From the NCBI GenBank assembly GCA_002337085.1, contig DDFH01000006.1, positions 711,098-775,097 on the forward strand: a stretch of 64,000 nucleotides of DNA. The letters run 5' to 3'. The notes under the pieces are model-generated. The model worked only from the letters and a program-made list of their open reading frames with translations, was not told where the DNA came from and made no database searches. The translations under genes were made by a program, and so were the position numbers. This stretch comes from Hyphomonadaceae bacterium UBA1933. Lineage in GTDB: Bacteria > Pseudomonadota > Alphaproteobacteria > Caulobacterales > Aquidulcibacteraceae. Shown piece by piece: positions 36,550-44,192 of this stretch. The stretch's first letter is position 1. Each line of letters begins with the position of its first letter.

Positions 36550-36674
36550 CGAGATAGGTAGAGTTGTTCTCTCAAGTTAGGGATATACTTTGCGGCGTTT
36601 CGGGGAGGAAGCGCCTTTTTACTTGAGACTTATCTTGGGCTGCGACATTAAAATAGATGCGCAGCCTTTCTTTT
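36550..36674 (+). ncRNA. Candidate structured small RNA with intrinsic terminator (family not recognised)
   Basis: The segment folds as nested stems: an outer 10-bp stem (36550-36559 with 36628-36637, two G-U pairs), an 11-base bulge, a perfect 7-bp stem (36571-36577 with 36621-36627), and an apical 8-bp hairpin (36594-36601 with 36608-36615, one G-U) exposing the G-rich loop GGGGAG. A terminator follows: perfect 7-bp stem (36638-36644 with 36660-36666) and TTTCTTTT. No open frame fits. It could be a 6S-like RNA, a new trans-acting sRNA, or a leader of the YitT gene, whose ATG is 235 bases downstream. Confidence 0.55.
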
Positions 36675-36689
36675 ACCTAAATTTTACAA

Positions 36690-36821
36690 GTTATATATAT
36701 AACATATTTGATGAAAACGTTTACATGTGCACCAGAGTAAGTTTTTATATAACGTCTGTATATAACTAATGTCAACTCTGTTAGCTTATATATGCCGTTA
36801 TTGCGTAAAAATACGGCATAT
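36690..36821 (+). promoter_or_regulatory. Palindrome-rich leader region of the YitT-family gene
   Basis: This is the rest of the 437-base stretch without a gene (36472-36908). It is very AT-rich. It holds a perfect 14-bp palindrome GTTATATATATAAC (36690-36703), a partial second copy (TATATAAC at 36751-36758 and 36763-36770), and a perfect 9-bp stem-loop ATATGCCGT / ACGGCATAT (36790-36798 with 36813-36821). An operator and a leader hairpin are possible. Bases 36472-36520 and 36822-36898 show nothing I can name. Confidence 0.35.
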
Positions 36822-36908
36822 CATTGCTTAAAATTCTCTATACGCACAATAATGATTGCTCACATTCCAATATTACGTTATTTCGTGCCCATTATTAATG
36901 GAGATTAT

Positions 36909-37520
36909 ATGCCGGATAGTGATGTAAGAATCAAACATACGTTTTTTCAGGATTGGTTTGGTATTATTTCTGCAACCTCATTGATGGGGCTTGGTGTGAT
37001 TTTGCTTAAAACTGCACATATCGCCACCGGCGGGGTTGCGGGTACATCGCTATTATTATCATATGTAACAGGTTTTCCGGTTGGTATGTGGTTTACATTG
37101 GTGAATTTACCGTTTTTCATATTCGGCTATTTCTTCATGGGATGGGAATTTACTGTTAAAACCGTGGTCGCGAATTTATTGGTAATGTTGATGACAATGG
37201 GGGCGCCCCATGTGATAACAATTTCGTCAATTAACCCAGTCTTTGCAGCCGTATTTGGCGGCATTGCAATTGGTATTGGTATATTGGGTCAGGCACGTCA
37301 TGGCACTGGCTCTGGCGGGATTGGTATTGTGGCATTGTATCTTCAGCGCGAAAAGGGGATAAATGCGGGGCGAACCATTCTTTCAACCGACGTGTTGATT
37401 TTGGGATCTTCATTCTTTGTATTCGATATTTATCACGTTGGTCTTAGTATCTTAAGCGCGATTTGTATTTCTTCGATGCTACTAACTTTTCATAAGCCTG
37501 GGCTTTATACTGGATACTAA
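36909..37520 (+). CDS. YitT-family integral membrane protein
   Basis: The 203-residue protein has five or six hydrophobic segments and the family features LKTAHIATGGVAGTSLLLSYVTGFPVGMWFTLVNLPFF and a glycine-rich HGTGSGGIGIVALYL. YitT proteins are of unknown function, possibly transporters. I start it at ATG 36909, which has GGAG upstream; the frame is open back to 36792, but that segment overlaps a leader hairpin and is unlike the family. Unlike Firmicute YitT, it lacks the C-terminal DUF2179 domain. It is followed by the autoinducer synthase gene after 124 bases. Confidence 0.82.
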   Translation: MPDSDVRIKHTFFQDWFGIISATSLMGLGVILLKTAHIATGGVAGTSLLLSYVTGFPVGMWFTLVNLPFFIFGYFFMGWEFTVKTVVANLLVMLMTMGAPHVITISSINPVFAAVFGGIAIGIGILGQARHGTGSGGIGIVALYLQREKGINAGRTILSTDVLILGSSFFVFDIYHVGLSILSAICISSMLLTFHKPGLYTGY

Positions 37521-37644
37521 CCATAAATAGACATAATGTATAAAAAGTAACCATAAGATGTGCCATGCGCAGCGTTTAAGAATTATTACTATATAAAACA
37601 ACTAAAAGATGTGCTTTGTGGTCTGCCTCAATAGGAGGTAGAAA

Positions 37645-38343
37645 ATGTTAGTGCATATAGTAAATTCAGGAAACAAAGCTTTTTACGCAGCTTTTTTAGA
37701 AGAAATGTTCGTTCAGCGAAAAAAATTATTTGTTGAAACAATGGGATGGACAGACCTGCCCATGATTGACGGGATTGAAAAAGATGAAATGGATCTTGTA
37801 GAAGGTGTGGAATATCATTTAATTTTCGACAAGAGTGGTGATTTGATTGGTCATTGTCGTTATAATCCTACAACTAGTAATTATCTTTTGGGGACGGCTA
37901 TGAAAAAATATGTCATGAACCCAATACAAGAAGGCCATGATTGTTGGGAATTTACACGTTTTGCGCCCTCATGGAATTTTGACCCTAAACATAAAAAACT
38001 CGCACTTGGGTATTTATGTACTGCTACACTTGAATGGTCATTAATGCGCGGTGTAAAAAAACTTTTAGGCATTGGCGAGGAAAATTTAGTACAACTTGCA
38101 TTGGCTTTACAATGGCCAACCAGGCGGCTTGGAACCCCAATTGAATATGATGTTGGGCGGCAAGCGTTGGCATTTGAATTTTCAATCACTCAACAGGCAT
38201 TAAATGCAACGCGCTCATATTTTAATATTAATGCGCCTGTAACTTTAATGTTGCCGCCACAAATTGGGAAAAGTTCAATAAGTCGTGATGATATTGCGTT
38301 TTACGATGCCGCAATGAATGCAAGAGAACCAATCGCCGCATAA
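37645..38343 (+). CDS. LuxI-family acyl-homoserine lactone synthase
   Basis: LuxI enzymes make acyl-homoserine lactone signals from SAM and an acyl-ACP or acyl-CoA. In this 232-residue protein the family residues are all present: Arg25, Phe29 and Trp35 in QRKKLFVETMGW, Asp47 and Asp50 in KDEMD, Arg72 in GHCRYN, Glu102 and Arg105 in WEFTRF. The ATG follows an ideal TAGGAGG site. No luxR gene is adjacent or elsewhere in the window. AAGATGTGC occurs twice upstream (37555-37563 and 37606-37614), which may be regulatory. A terminator follows directly. Confidence 0.9.
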   Translation: MLVHIVNSGNKAFYAAFLEEMFVQRKKLFVETMGWTDLPMIDGIEKDEMDLVEGVEYHLIFDKSGDLIGHCRYNPTTSNYLLGTAMKKYVMNPIQEGHDCWEFTRFAPSWNFDPKHKKLALGYLCTATLEWSLMRGVKKLLGIGEENLVQLALALQWPTRRLGTPIEYDVGRQALAFEFSITQQALNATRSYFNINAPVTLMLPPQIGKSSISRDDIAFYDAAMNAREPIAA

Positions 38344-38350
38344 TGAAAAA

Positions 38351-38374
38351 AAGGACGCCTTTTGGCGTCCTTTT
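38351..38374 (+). terminator. Rho-independent terminator after the luxI-type gene
   Basis: AAGGACGCC (38351-38359) pairs perfectly with GGCGTCCTT (38364-38372) around a TTTT loop and is followed by T residues. It begins 7 bases after the stop. Confidence 0.92.
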
Positions 38375-38412
38375 AATATTTTTCTAAAATACTGAGTTAA
38401 TCCACAATGAGA

Positions 38413-38471
38413 CCCAAAAATTTGCAGATTTTTGGGACAAGTCGAGGAGTAAAATTTGCTGCGCAAATTTT
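38413..38471 (-). repeat. Paired AT-rich hairpins 3' of lpdA
   Basis: Two perfect 9-bp stem-loops stand 14 bases apart: CCCAAAAAT / ATTTTTGGG (38413-38421 with 38428-38436) and AAAATTTGC / GCAAATTTT (38451-38459 with 38463-38471). Both contain AAATTTGC, and they are separated by GTCGAGGAGT. The second abuts the lpdA stop codon. Neither has a proper T run on the minus strand, so this looks more like a palindromic intergenic element or mRNA 3'-end stabiliser than a simple terminator. Confidence 0.55.
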
Positions 38472-39875
38472 CTAAATATGTATTGCCCAGCCATCAACCG
38501 CCATTGCAGCTTCTTTGACGGCTTCGCTCATGGTCGGGTGGGCATGGCATGTGCGGGCAATATCTTCGGCAGAAGCGCCAAAGGCAATTGCAAGACCTGC
38601 TTCGGCAATCATTTCGCCTACGCCAACACCAAGCATATGAACGCCAAGGATTTTGTGGGTGTTTTTGTCTTCAAGAATTTTTATCATGCCATCGGTTTCA
38701 TAATTGGCACGGGCACGGCTGTTTGCCATGAACGGGAATTTGCCAACTTTGTATTCAACGCCAGCGGCTTTTAATTCTTCTTCCGTTTTTCCAACACCTG
38801 CAACTTCTGGGGTAGTATAAATAACGCCAGGGATATTGTTGAAATCGACATGACCAGGTTTACCAGCCAAAATTTCGGCAACCGCAACACCTTCTTCTTC
38901 GGCTTTGTGGGCAAGCATTGGGCCATGGGTTGCGTCACCGATTACATAGATATTGTCAACATTGGTTTTCCAGTGATGATTTGGAACAAAGCCACGCGCA
39001 TCTTTTTCAACGCCAACTTCTTCAAGACCTAAACCATCAGTGTATGGACGGCGACCAACCGCAACCAAAACCGCATCAACTTCTAATGTTGTAACGTCGC
39101 CACCTGCCGCAGGTTCAAAGGTCAAAGTAACGCCTTTTTTGCTGGCAATTGCAGAAGTAACTTTTTTACCAAGTTCAAACTTCATGCCTTGTTTAGTTAG
39201 TGATTTTTGCAGACCTTTAGCAATTTCAAGATCAACCCCTGGGGTGATGCGATCAAGATATTCAATAACGGTTACTTCTGAACCAAGGCGACGCCAAACC
39301 GAGCCAAGCTCAAGACCAATAACGCCCGCGCCAATAACCACCAATTTATTTGGCACTTTTTTCAATGCCAAAGCTCCGGTTGAAGAAATGATTTTTTCTT
39401 CATCAATCTTTATATCACCCAATGGTGCAACTTCGGAACCGGTGGCAATAACAATATTTTTGGTTTCAAGTTCAGTAACCGAGCCATCTTCTGCAGTCGC
39501 TGTAACTTTGTTTTTGCTAGTAATTTTACCAAAGCCTTTTAAATAAGTAACCTTGTTTTTTTTCATCAAAAATTCGATGCCTTTGGTAAGACCGTCAACT
39601 GCATCATCCTTTTTTGCCATCATTTTTTCAAGGTTTAGTTTTACACTAGCTACCTCAACACCCAAGTCGGCATAATGATGGGCAGCACCTTCATAGGCAT
39701 GTGAAGCATGTAAAAGTGCTTTTGATGGGATACAGCCAACATTTAGGCAAGTTCCGCCTAATCTTCCACGTTTTTCAATAATTGCGGTTTTTAATCCCAA
39801 TTGACCGCAACGAATTGCACAAACATAACCACCAGGGCCACCACCAATAATTACCACGTCATATGCTTCAGACAT
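38472..39875 (-). CDS. lpdA: Dihydrolipoyl dehydrogenase (E3)
   Basis: E3 reoxidises dihydrolipoamide in the pyruvate, 2-oxoglutarate and branched-chain dehydrogenase complexes and the glycine cleavage system. The 467-residue protein has the FAD motif VVIIGGGPGGYVCAIR, the redox disulfide Cys43/Cys48 in GGTCLNVGCIPSK, the NAD motif VIGAGVIGLELGSVW, and the C-terminal active-site AHPTMSEAVKEA. The start at 39875 follows GGAG; an in-frame ATG at 39887 is less likely. No E1 or E2 gene is adjacent. Confidence 0.97.
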   Translation of the reverse strand: MSEAYDVVIIGGGPGGYVCAIRCGQLGLKTAIIEKRGRLGGTCLNVGCIPSKALLHASHAYEGAAHHYADLGVEVASVKLNLEKMMAKKDDAVDGLTKGIEFLMKKNKVTYLKGFGKITSKNKVTATAEDGSVTELETKNIVIATGSEVAPLGDIKIDEEKIISSTGALALKKVPNKLVVIGAGVIGLELGSVWRRLGSEVTVIEYLDRITPGVDLEIAKGLQKSLTKQGMKFELGKKVTSAIASKKGVTLTFEPAAGGDVTTLEVDAVLVAVGRRPYTDGLGLEEVGVEKDARGFVPNHHWKTNVDNIYVIGDATHGPMLAHKAEEEGVAVAEILAGKPGHVDFNNIPGVIYTTPEVAGVGKTEEELKAAGVEYKVGKFPFMANSRARANYETDGMIKILEDKNTHKILGVHMLGVGVGEMIAEAGLAIAFGASAEDIARTCHAHPTMSEAVKEAAMAVDGWAIHI

Positions 39876-40038
39876 CAAACACTCCAAGATAAGGCATTTA
39901 TTTTGGGCTATATGGGCGCAAAATGGTTAAAATAAAACCCCTTCTTTCAGCTAAGAGGCGTTTTTTTATCATTTTGCTACTCGACAACTAACTCACAAAA
40001 TATTAGTGAAAAATCGATTGTTTCAAGAGAGAATCTAT

Positions 40039-41013
40039 ATGTCTGAATTGGTAACTGTTTTCGGTGGCTCTGGCTTTGTTGGAAAATATGTGGTTCGCGC
40101 GCTATGTAAGGCTGGCAAACGGGTTCGTGTTGCTATGCGTCGCCCGCATCTTGGCAATGATCTTCGCGTTATGGGCGTGGTTGGTCAGGTGCAATTGGTT
40201 CAGGCAAATATTCGCAATGCTGAATCTGTTGAACGTGCGGTTGATGGTGCTGATGCAGTTATAAATTTGGTTGCGATTTTGAATGAAAAACGCAAACAAA
40301 CTTTTGATGGCACTGTGCATCATGGTGCGCGCCTTGTTTCCGAGGCAGCAAAGGCCAAAGGCATTAAAAAATTCATCCAAATTTCTGCAATTGGTGCGGA
40401 TAAAAATTCAAAATCTGATTATGCGGTTGCCAAGGCGATGGCCGAAGATGTGGTTTTGAAAAATGTTCCAACCGCAACAATTTTGCGTCCATCAGTAATT
40501 TTTGGACCAGAAGATAATTTCTATAATAAATTTGCGGCGATTTCTCGTCTTACACCGATTATGCCATTAATTGGCGGCGGGCAAACAAAGTTTCAGCCTG
40601 TTTATGCGGGTGATGTTGCAACTGCGGTTCTTGCGGCGCTTGAAAACCCTGCTGCCCAAGGAAAAACCTATGAACTTGGCGGTTCTGAAACTTATACATT
40701 TGAACAAATCATCAAATATATTCAGGCAACAATTGCGCGTCCGCGTGGTTATATGAAAGTGCCATTTGGTTTGATGAAATTTGGTGGCGGCGTTGTAAAC
40801 CTTTTGACCAAATTTATCCCTTTTCTTGATGCACCATTTACTGGCGATCAAATTGAATTGATGAAAACCGATAATGTGGTTTCTGAAAAAGCGCTTGGTT
40901 TTAAAGATTTGGGCATCAATGAGCTTGTAAGTGTTGAATCGTTGGCGCCAACTTATCTATACCGTTTTAGACCACATGGTCAATTCGAAGAAATCAGCAA
41001 AAAGCCAGCATAA
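40039..41013 (+). CDS. NDUFA9-like complex I-associated NAD(P)-binding protein
   Basis: This 324-residue atypical short-chain dehydrogenase starts with TVFGGSGFVGKYVVRAL, the Rossmann glycine motif. It continues with GADAVINLVAIL and IQISAIGADKNSKSDYAVAK and then a long C-terminal extension. It resembles the NDUFA9 subunit of mitochondrial complex I and its alphaproteobacterial homologues, annotated as complex I NDUFA9 subunit family. The catalytic Tyr-x3-Lys is partly kept (YAVAK). The ATG at 40039 has AGAGAG upstream. A terminator follows. Confidence 0.87.
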   Translation: MSELVTVFGGSGFVGKYVVRALCKAGKRVRVAMRRPHLGNDLRVMGVVGQVQLVQANIRNAESVERAVDGADAVINLVAILNEKRKQTFDGTVHHGARLVSEAAKAKGIKKFIQISAIGADKNSKSDYAVAKAMAEDVVLKNVPTATILRPSVIFGPEDNFYNKFAAISRLTPIMPLIGGGQTKFQPVYAGDVATAVLAALENPAAQGKTYELGGSETYTFEQIIKYIQATIARPRGYMKVPFGLMKFGGGVVNLLTKFIPFLDAPFTGDQIELMKTDNVVSEKALGFKDLGINELVSVESLAPTYLYRFRPHGQFEEISKKPA

Positions 41014-41015
41014 CC

Positions 41016-41040
41016 AAAAGCCCCTTCTAGGGGCTTTTAT
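41016..41040. terminator. Bidirectional terminator between NDUFA9-like and WYL genes
   Basis: AAAAGCCCC (41016-41024) pairs with GGGGCTTTT (41030-41038) around TTCTA. The A/T flanks allow use in both directions, and the WYL gene's stop codon lies inside it. Confidence 0.85.
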
Positions 41041-41732
41041 ACGTTACAATTACGTTTTTTATTAATCTCAACCCATTCTTTTAGCATCTGCTTGCGGTGG
41101 GTGTTGTATTTTTGTGATTCAACAAACAGATTATCCATCCTATCGGTTCTAAAAGAGCGATATTCACCGCGCAATTCACACCAGCCAATCACGAGGCGTT
41201 GTCGTTCAAAATATGAAATTGCAAATGGGTGGATTGTTCGATTTGTAGCATTGCCCTCGGCATTAAGATAATCAAAGGTGATTTTATATTTTTCACGAAC
41301 TGCTTTGCGGATTTGTGAAACATCTACATTATCGGCAACAATGTCAAAATTGGGTGGCGCAACCAAACTTATCTCATCAAAAGATGATTTTAAGCTTGGT
41401 GGAACAATGGTTTCAATTTTCGCCATTGCATCACTAGCCGCAAGTATTAATTTTTCATCACCCCGCCGTTTTACCCACAAAAGTCCAAGGATTAATGCCT
41501 CTATTTCATCAACCTTAAACATCAAGGGTGGTAAGTCATAACCATCTTCAAGAATATAACCAACACCCGCCTCACCACGAATTGGCACACCTTGGGAGAT
41601 AAGAGCTTGGATATCGCGGTAAATGGTGCGTAATGAAACTTCAAGCTCATTGGCAATGATTTCACCAGCCACCGGTGAACGATAGCGCCGCAAGATTTGA
41701 ATAATGTCTAATAATCTGTCGGCTCTACGCAT
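41037..41732 (-). CDS. YafY-type transcriptional regulator (HTH + WYL domain)
   Basis: The N-terminus is an HTH_11 domain (RADRLLDIIQILRRYRSPVAGEIIANELEVSLRTIYRDI) and the C-terminus a WYL ligand-binding domain (ITFDYLNAEGNATNRTIHPFAI, VIGWCELRGEYRSFRTDRM). The 231-residue length is standard for YafY proteins. Such regulators often control glyoxalase-like or DoxX neighbours; none is adjacent here. AGGGG precedes the ATG. Target unknown. Confidence 0.88.
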   Translation of the reverse strand: MRRADRLLDIIQILRRYRSPVAGEIIANELEVSLRTIYRDIQALISQGVPIRGEAGVGYILEDGYDLPPLMFKVDEIEALILGLLWVKRRGDEKLILAASDAMAKIETIVPPSLKSSFDEISLVAPPNFDIVADNVDVSQIRKAVREKYKITFDYLNAEGNATNRTIHPFAISYFERQRLVIGWCELRGEYRSFRTDRMDNLFVESQKYNTHRKQMLKEWVEINKKRNCNV

Positions 41733-41746
41733 TTGACCCCTTGTAT

Positions 41747-42883
41747 TTATTGATTTTCACGCAATAATTCGCCAATTATGGTAAGGCCACGGTCAGCGCT
41801 TTCCATTGAGGCATGGCTGAAATTAAGGCGCATTGATGGATATGCACTTTCGGAATTGGCAAAGAAGTGCCCACCCGGTGTGAACAAAACATTTCGTTCT
41901 TTTGCTTTTTCAAATATGTTTTGCATATTCGTATTTTCCGGTAATTTAACCCAAAAGAATAAGCCACCTTCTGGTGCATCCCAACTTGCCATATTGCCAA
42001 GGTTTTTCTTCATTAGCAAAGCAAAATTATCACGTTTTTGCTTATAATTTTCGATTAGGTTTTTTATATGTTCACCGCGTAATGGGGATTTGAGATAATT
42101 CATAACCAAATATTGGCTTAGGCGGTTGGTATGCAAATCGGCGGCTTGTTTTAATAATAAAAGGTGGGGAAACAAGTCTTTTGACGCCGCAATATAACCA
42201 ATCCGTAAGCCAGGGGACAATATTTTCGAGAATGACCCCTGATAAACCCATGAGCCATTTTTCATAAATGCCGCAACAGGCGTTCTTTCACATTCGTCAT
42301 AGGCAAGATCGCGGTATGGATCATCTTCAAACAAAATAACGTCATTATCTACACAAGTTTTTGCAAATGCCGCACGTTCGTCTTTTGACCAGCATTTACC
42401 TGTTGGGTTTTGGAATGTTGGTATCACATACGCAAGGGGAGGGTGGTTAGATTTTGACCATGCAATATCATTAATATTTTCTGGCAGTTCTTCAAATTGA
42501 GCACCAAAAAAGCGAAAAACCTGCAATGCCGCAAGATAGGTTGGGCTTTCAACCGCAATGGTGGTTCCGCGATCAATTACCATTTTGGCAACCAAATCTA
42601 TTCCTTGTTGTGAGCCTGAGAGGATAAGGATTTGTGAGGCATCACAATCAAGATTGCGCACCTTTAATTCATTCGCGATAAGTTCACGAAGTTCTCTTTC
42701 GCCCTCACTCGGTCCATATTGCATTGCACTAGAAAATGCTGATGCAGCATCAAATTTAAAAAAACTATCTTCAGAGGGTAGGCCGCCGGCAAATGAAATA
42801 ACATCGGGGCGAATTGATGCCTCCAACATGGCGCGAACTGGCGATGCTTTTAAATCTTTTAACCTTGCGGATAGTTTTTGCAT
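41747..42883 (-). CDS. PLP-dependent aminotransferase (class I/II, 2-aminoadipate transaminase-like)
   Basis: The 378-residue protein resembles LysN/MocR-type aminotransferases without the DNA-binding domain: FAGGLPSEDSFF near the start, ILILSGSQQGIDLVAKM, FQNPTGKCW, the Asp of FEDDPYRDLAY, and the PLP lysine in QGSFSKILSPGLRIGYI. The substrate cannot be fixed; aromatic or branched amino acids and aminoadipate are common. The ATG at 42883 follows GGAGAAGGA. It is divergent from a MarR regulator, and two GTCAA-N5-TTGAC sites lie between them. Confidence 0.9.
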   Translation of the reverse strand: MQKLSARLKDLKASPVRAMLEASIRPDVISFAGGLPSEDSFFKFDAASAFSSAMQYGPSEGERELRELIANELKVRNLDCDASQILILSGSQQGIDLVAKMVIDRGTTIAVESPTYLAALQVFRFFGAQFEELPENINDIAWSKSNHPPLAYVIPTFQNPTGKCWSKDERAAFAKTCVDNDVILFEDDPYRDLAYDECERTPVAAFMKNGSWVYQGSFSKILSPGLRIGYIAASKDLFPHLLLLKQAADLHTNRLSQYLVMNYLKSPLRGEHIKNLIENYKQKRDNFALLMKKNLGNMASWDAPEGGLFFWVKLPENTNMQNIFEKAKERNVLFTPGGHFFANSESAYPSMRLNFSHASMESADRGLTIIGELLRENQ

Positions 42884-42910
42884 TTTAATCCTTCTCCCGA
42901 AATACAAAAG

Positions 42911-42972
42911 GTCAATATAATTGACCAATTGACAGAATTTCATATTTGCAATAATAAGTCAATATGGTTGAC
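42911..42972. promoter_or_regulatory. Two MarR-type operators between aminotransferase and marR genes
   Basis: Site 1 (42911-42925) and site 2 (42958-42972) both read GTCAA-N5-TTGAC with spacers TATAA and TATGG. Site 1 extends to a 17-bp palindrome (42910-42926). Site 2 covers the marR ATG. The common architecture, in a divergent region next to a MarR gene, suggests autoregulation and control of the aminotransferase. Confidence 0.65.
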
Positions 42973-43401
42973 CTATTATCGGAAAAAGAACTCAGAAGTT
43001 CGATTGAATTAATGTATTTCGCATATCGCGGATTTACTTCCCATGCCGATAAAACCCTTGAACAAAAAGGTCTTGGGCGTCTGCACCATCGGGTTTTGTA
43101 TTTTATTGGTCGTAATCACGGCCTTACTATTTCCGAATTATTGAAAACCCTTGCGATTAGTAAGCAGGCATTAAACGCACCTTTGCGGCAATTGATTGAA
43201 ATGAAATTGGTCGAGGCGGTTGCCGATAATAATGATCGCCGCCTAAAAAGATTACAACTTTCCGAAGAGGGTAATCACCTTGAAAAGATTTTAACTGGAA
43301 AGCAAATGCGCCAAATTGCCGATGCCTTTAAAAATGTTGAAAATTCCGACATTGCGGCTTGGCGTAATATTATGAATTACCTTAGCAATACAAATATCTG
43401 A
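42964..43401 (+). CDS. MarR-family transcriptional regulator
   Basis: The 145-residue protein is a winged-helix MarR protein: LGRLHHRVLYFIGRNHGLTISELLKTLAISKQALNAPLRQLIEMKLVEAV is the recognition region, and DNNDRRLKRLQLSEEG the wing. The start codon has no Shine-Dalgarno and overlaps operator site 2, so the mRNA may be leaderless and the gene tightly autoregulated. It is divergent from the aminotransferase gene, its probable target. Confidence 0.88.
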   Translation: MVDLLSEKELRSSIELMYFAYRGFTSHADKTLEQKGLGRLHHRVLYFIGRNHGLTISELLKTLAISKQALNAPLRQLIEMKLVEAVADNNDRRLKRLQLSEEGNHLEKILTGKQMRQIADAFKNVENSDIAAWRNIMNYLSNTNI

Positions 43402-43425
43402 GCTTTTTTGAATTTTACGGCATGT

Positions 43426-43447
43426 TGCTGACATAATGCTGTCAGCA
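43426..43447 (+). promoter_or_regulatory. Palindromic operator on the predicted promoter of the GST-like gene
   Basis: TGCTGACA (43426-43433) and TGTCAGCA (43440-43447) form a perfect 8-bp inverted repeat with a 6-base spacer. CATAAT inside it (43432-43437) could be the -10 box, with TTGAAT at 43408-43413 as -35. A dimeric regulator bound here would block transcription of the GST-like gene 38 bases downstream. Confidence 0.5.
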
Positions 43448-43484
43448 GTGATGTTTTAAAGAATGAAATACAAAGGAGCAAAAA

Positions 43485-44192
43485 ATGATAAAACTTCACA
43501 AATATAAACCATTATGGGGTCTTGCTGACCCAAGCCCTTATGCAATCAAAGCAATAGTTTTATTTAAAATGGCAGGTATTGAATATGAGGAGGCATTTGT
43601 TGATTGGGATGTCGCGCCACGTCATAAAATGCCATATATAACCACTAAAAATGGTGAAATAATTGGCGATACAAGTTTTATTAAAAAATATCTTGAACGC
43701 GAATATAATGCAGATTTTAGCGGTGGTTACGATGCCAAAATCCTTGCAACTGGATTTATGGCAGAAAAAATGTGTGAAAATCACCTCTATTGGGTTGAGG
43801 TAAGCTATCGTTGGGGGATTGAAGAAAATTTTAATAAAGGGCCACGCCATTTCTTTGACGATGTGCCAGAGGCAATGCGTGAAAAAATCGTCAGTGACAT
43901 GTTTGAAAATGCAAAAAAGGCACGTTTTGCACATGGTATTGGGCGTTTTAATTATGATGAAATAACAGAATTTGGCAAACAGGATATTGCTGCTTTATCA
44001 GATTTGATGGGCGATAATAATTTTATTTTGGGCAATGATATTTGTGGATATGATGCAATGGTTTTTGCGATGCTTTGGGGCGTTTCAACCGATTATTTCA
44101 ATAGTCCACTTAATGATTATGTGAACTCAAAAGCCAATTTGAAAAATTATTTAAAACGTATGAAGCAATTATATTTTCCAGAGTTTGCGTGA
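43485..44192 (+). CDS. Glutathione S-transferase-like protein
   Basis: The 235-residue protein has a thioredoxin-fold N-terminal domain (PSPYAIKAIVLFKMAGIEYEEAFVDW, then HKMPYITTKNGEIIGDTSFIKKYLE with the cis-Pro and Ser-like glutathione-binding residues) and an all-helical C-terminal domain. It resembles the Fax/metaxin-like GST branch; enzymatic activity is unproven. AAAGGAGC precedes the ATG. It is convergent with rusA, whose stop lies directly adjacent. Confidence 0.8.
   Translation: MIKLHKYKPLWGLADPSPYAIKAIVLFKMAGIEYEEAFVDWDVAPRHKMPYITTKNGEIIGDTSFIKKYLEREYNADFSGGYDAKILATGFMAEKMCENHLYWVEVSYRWGIEENFNKGPRHFFDDVPEAMREKIVSDMFENAKKARFAHGIGRFNYDEITEFGKQDIAALSDLMGDNNFILGNDICGYDAMVFAMLWGVSTDYFNSPLNDYVNSKANLKNYLKRMKQLYFPEFA

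Noticed and set aside
36594..36615. SRP RNA-like apical sequence (GGGGAGGAAGC) in the candidate small RNA
   Set aside because: The 5' side lacks the conserved CAGG of domain IV and the loop is six bases, not a GNRA or UUCG tetraloop, so the SRP asymmetric/symmetric loop structure is absent.
37521..37644. Lux box upstream of the luxI-type gene
   Set aside because: No 18-20 bp inverted repeat of the lux-box type is visible; only a direct repeat AAGATGTGC occurs.
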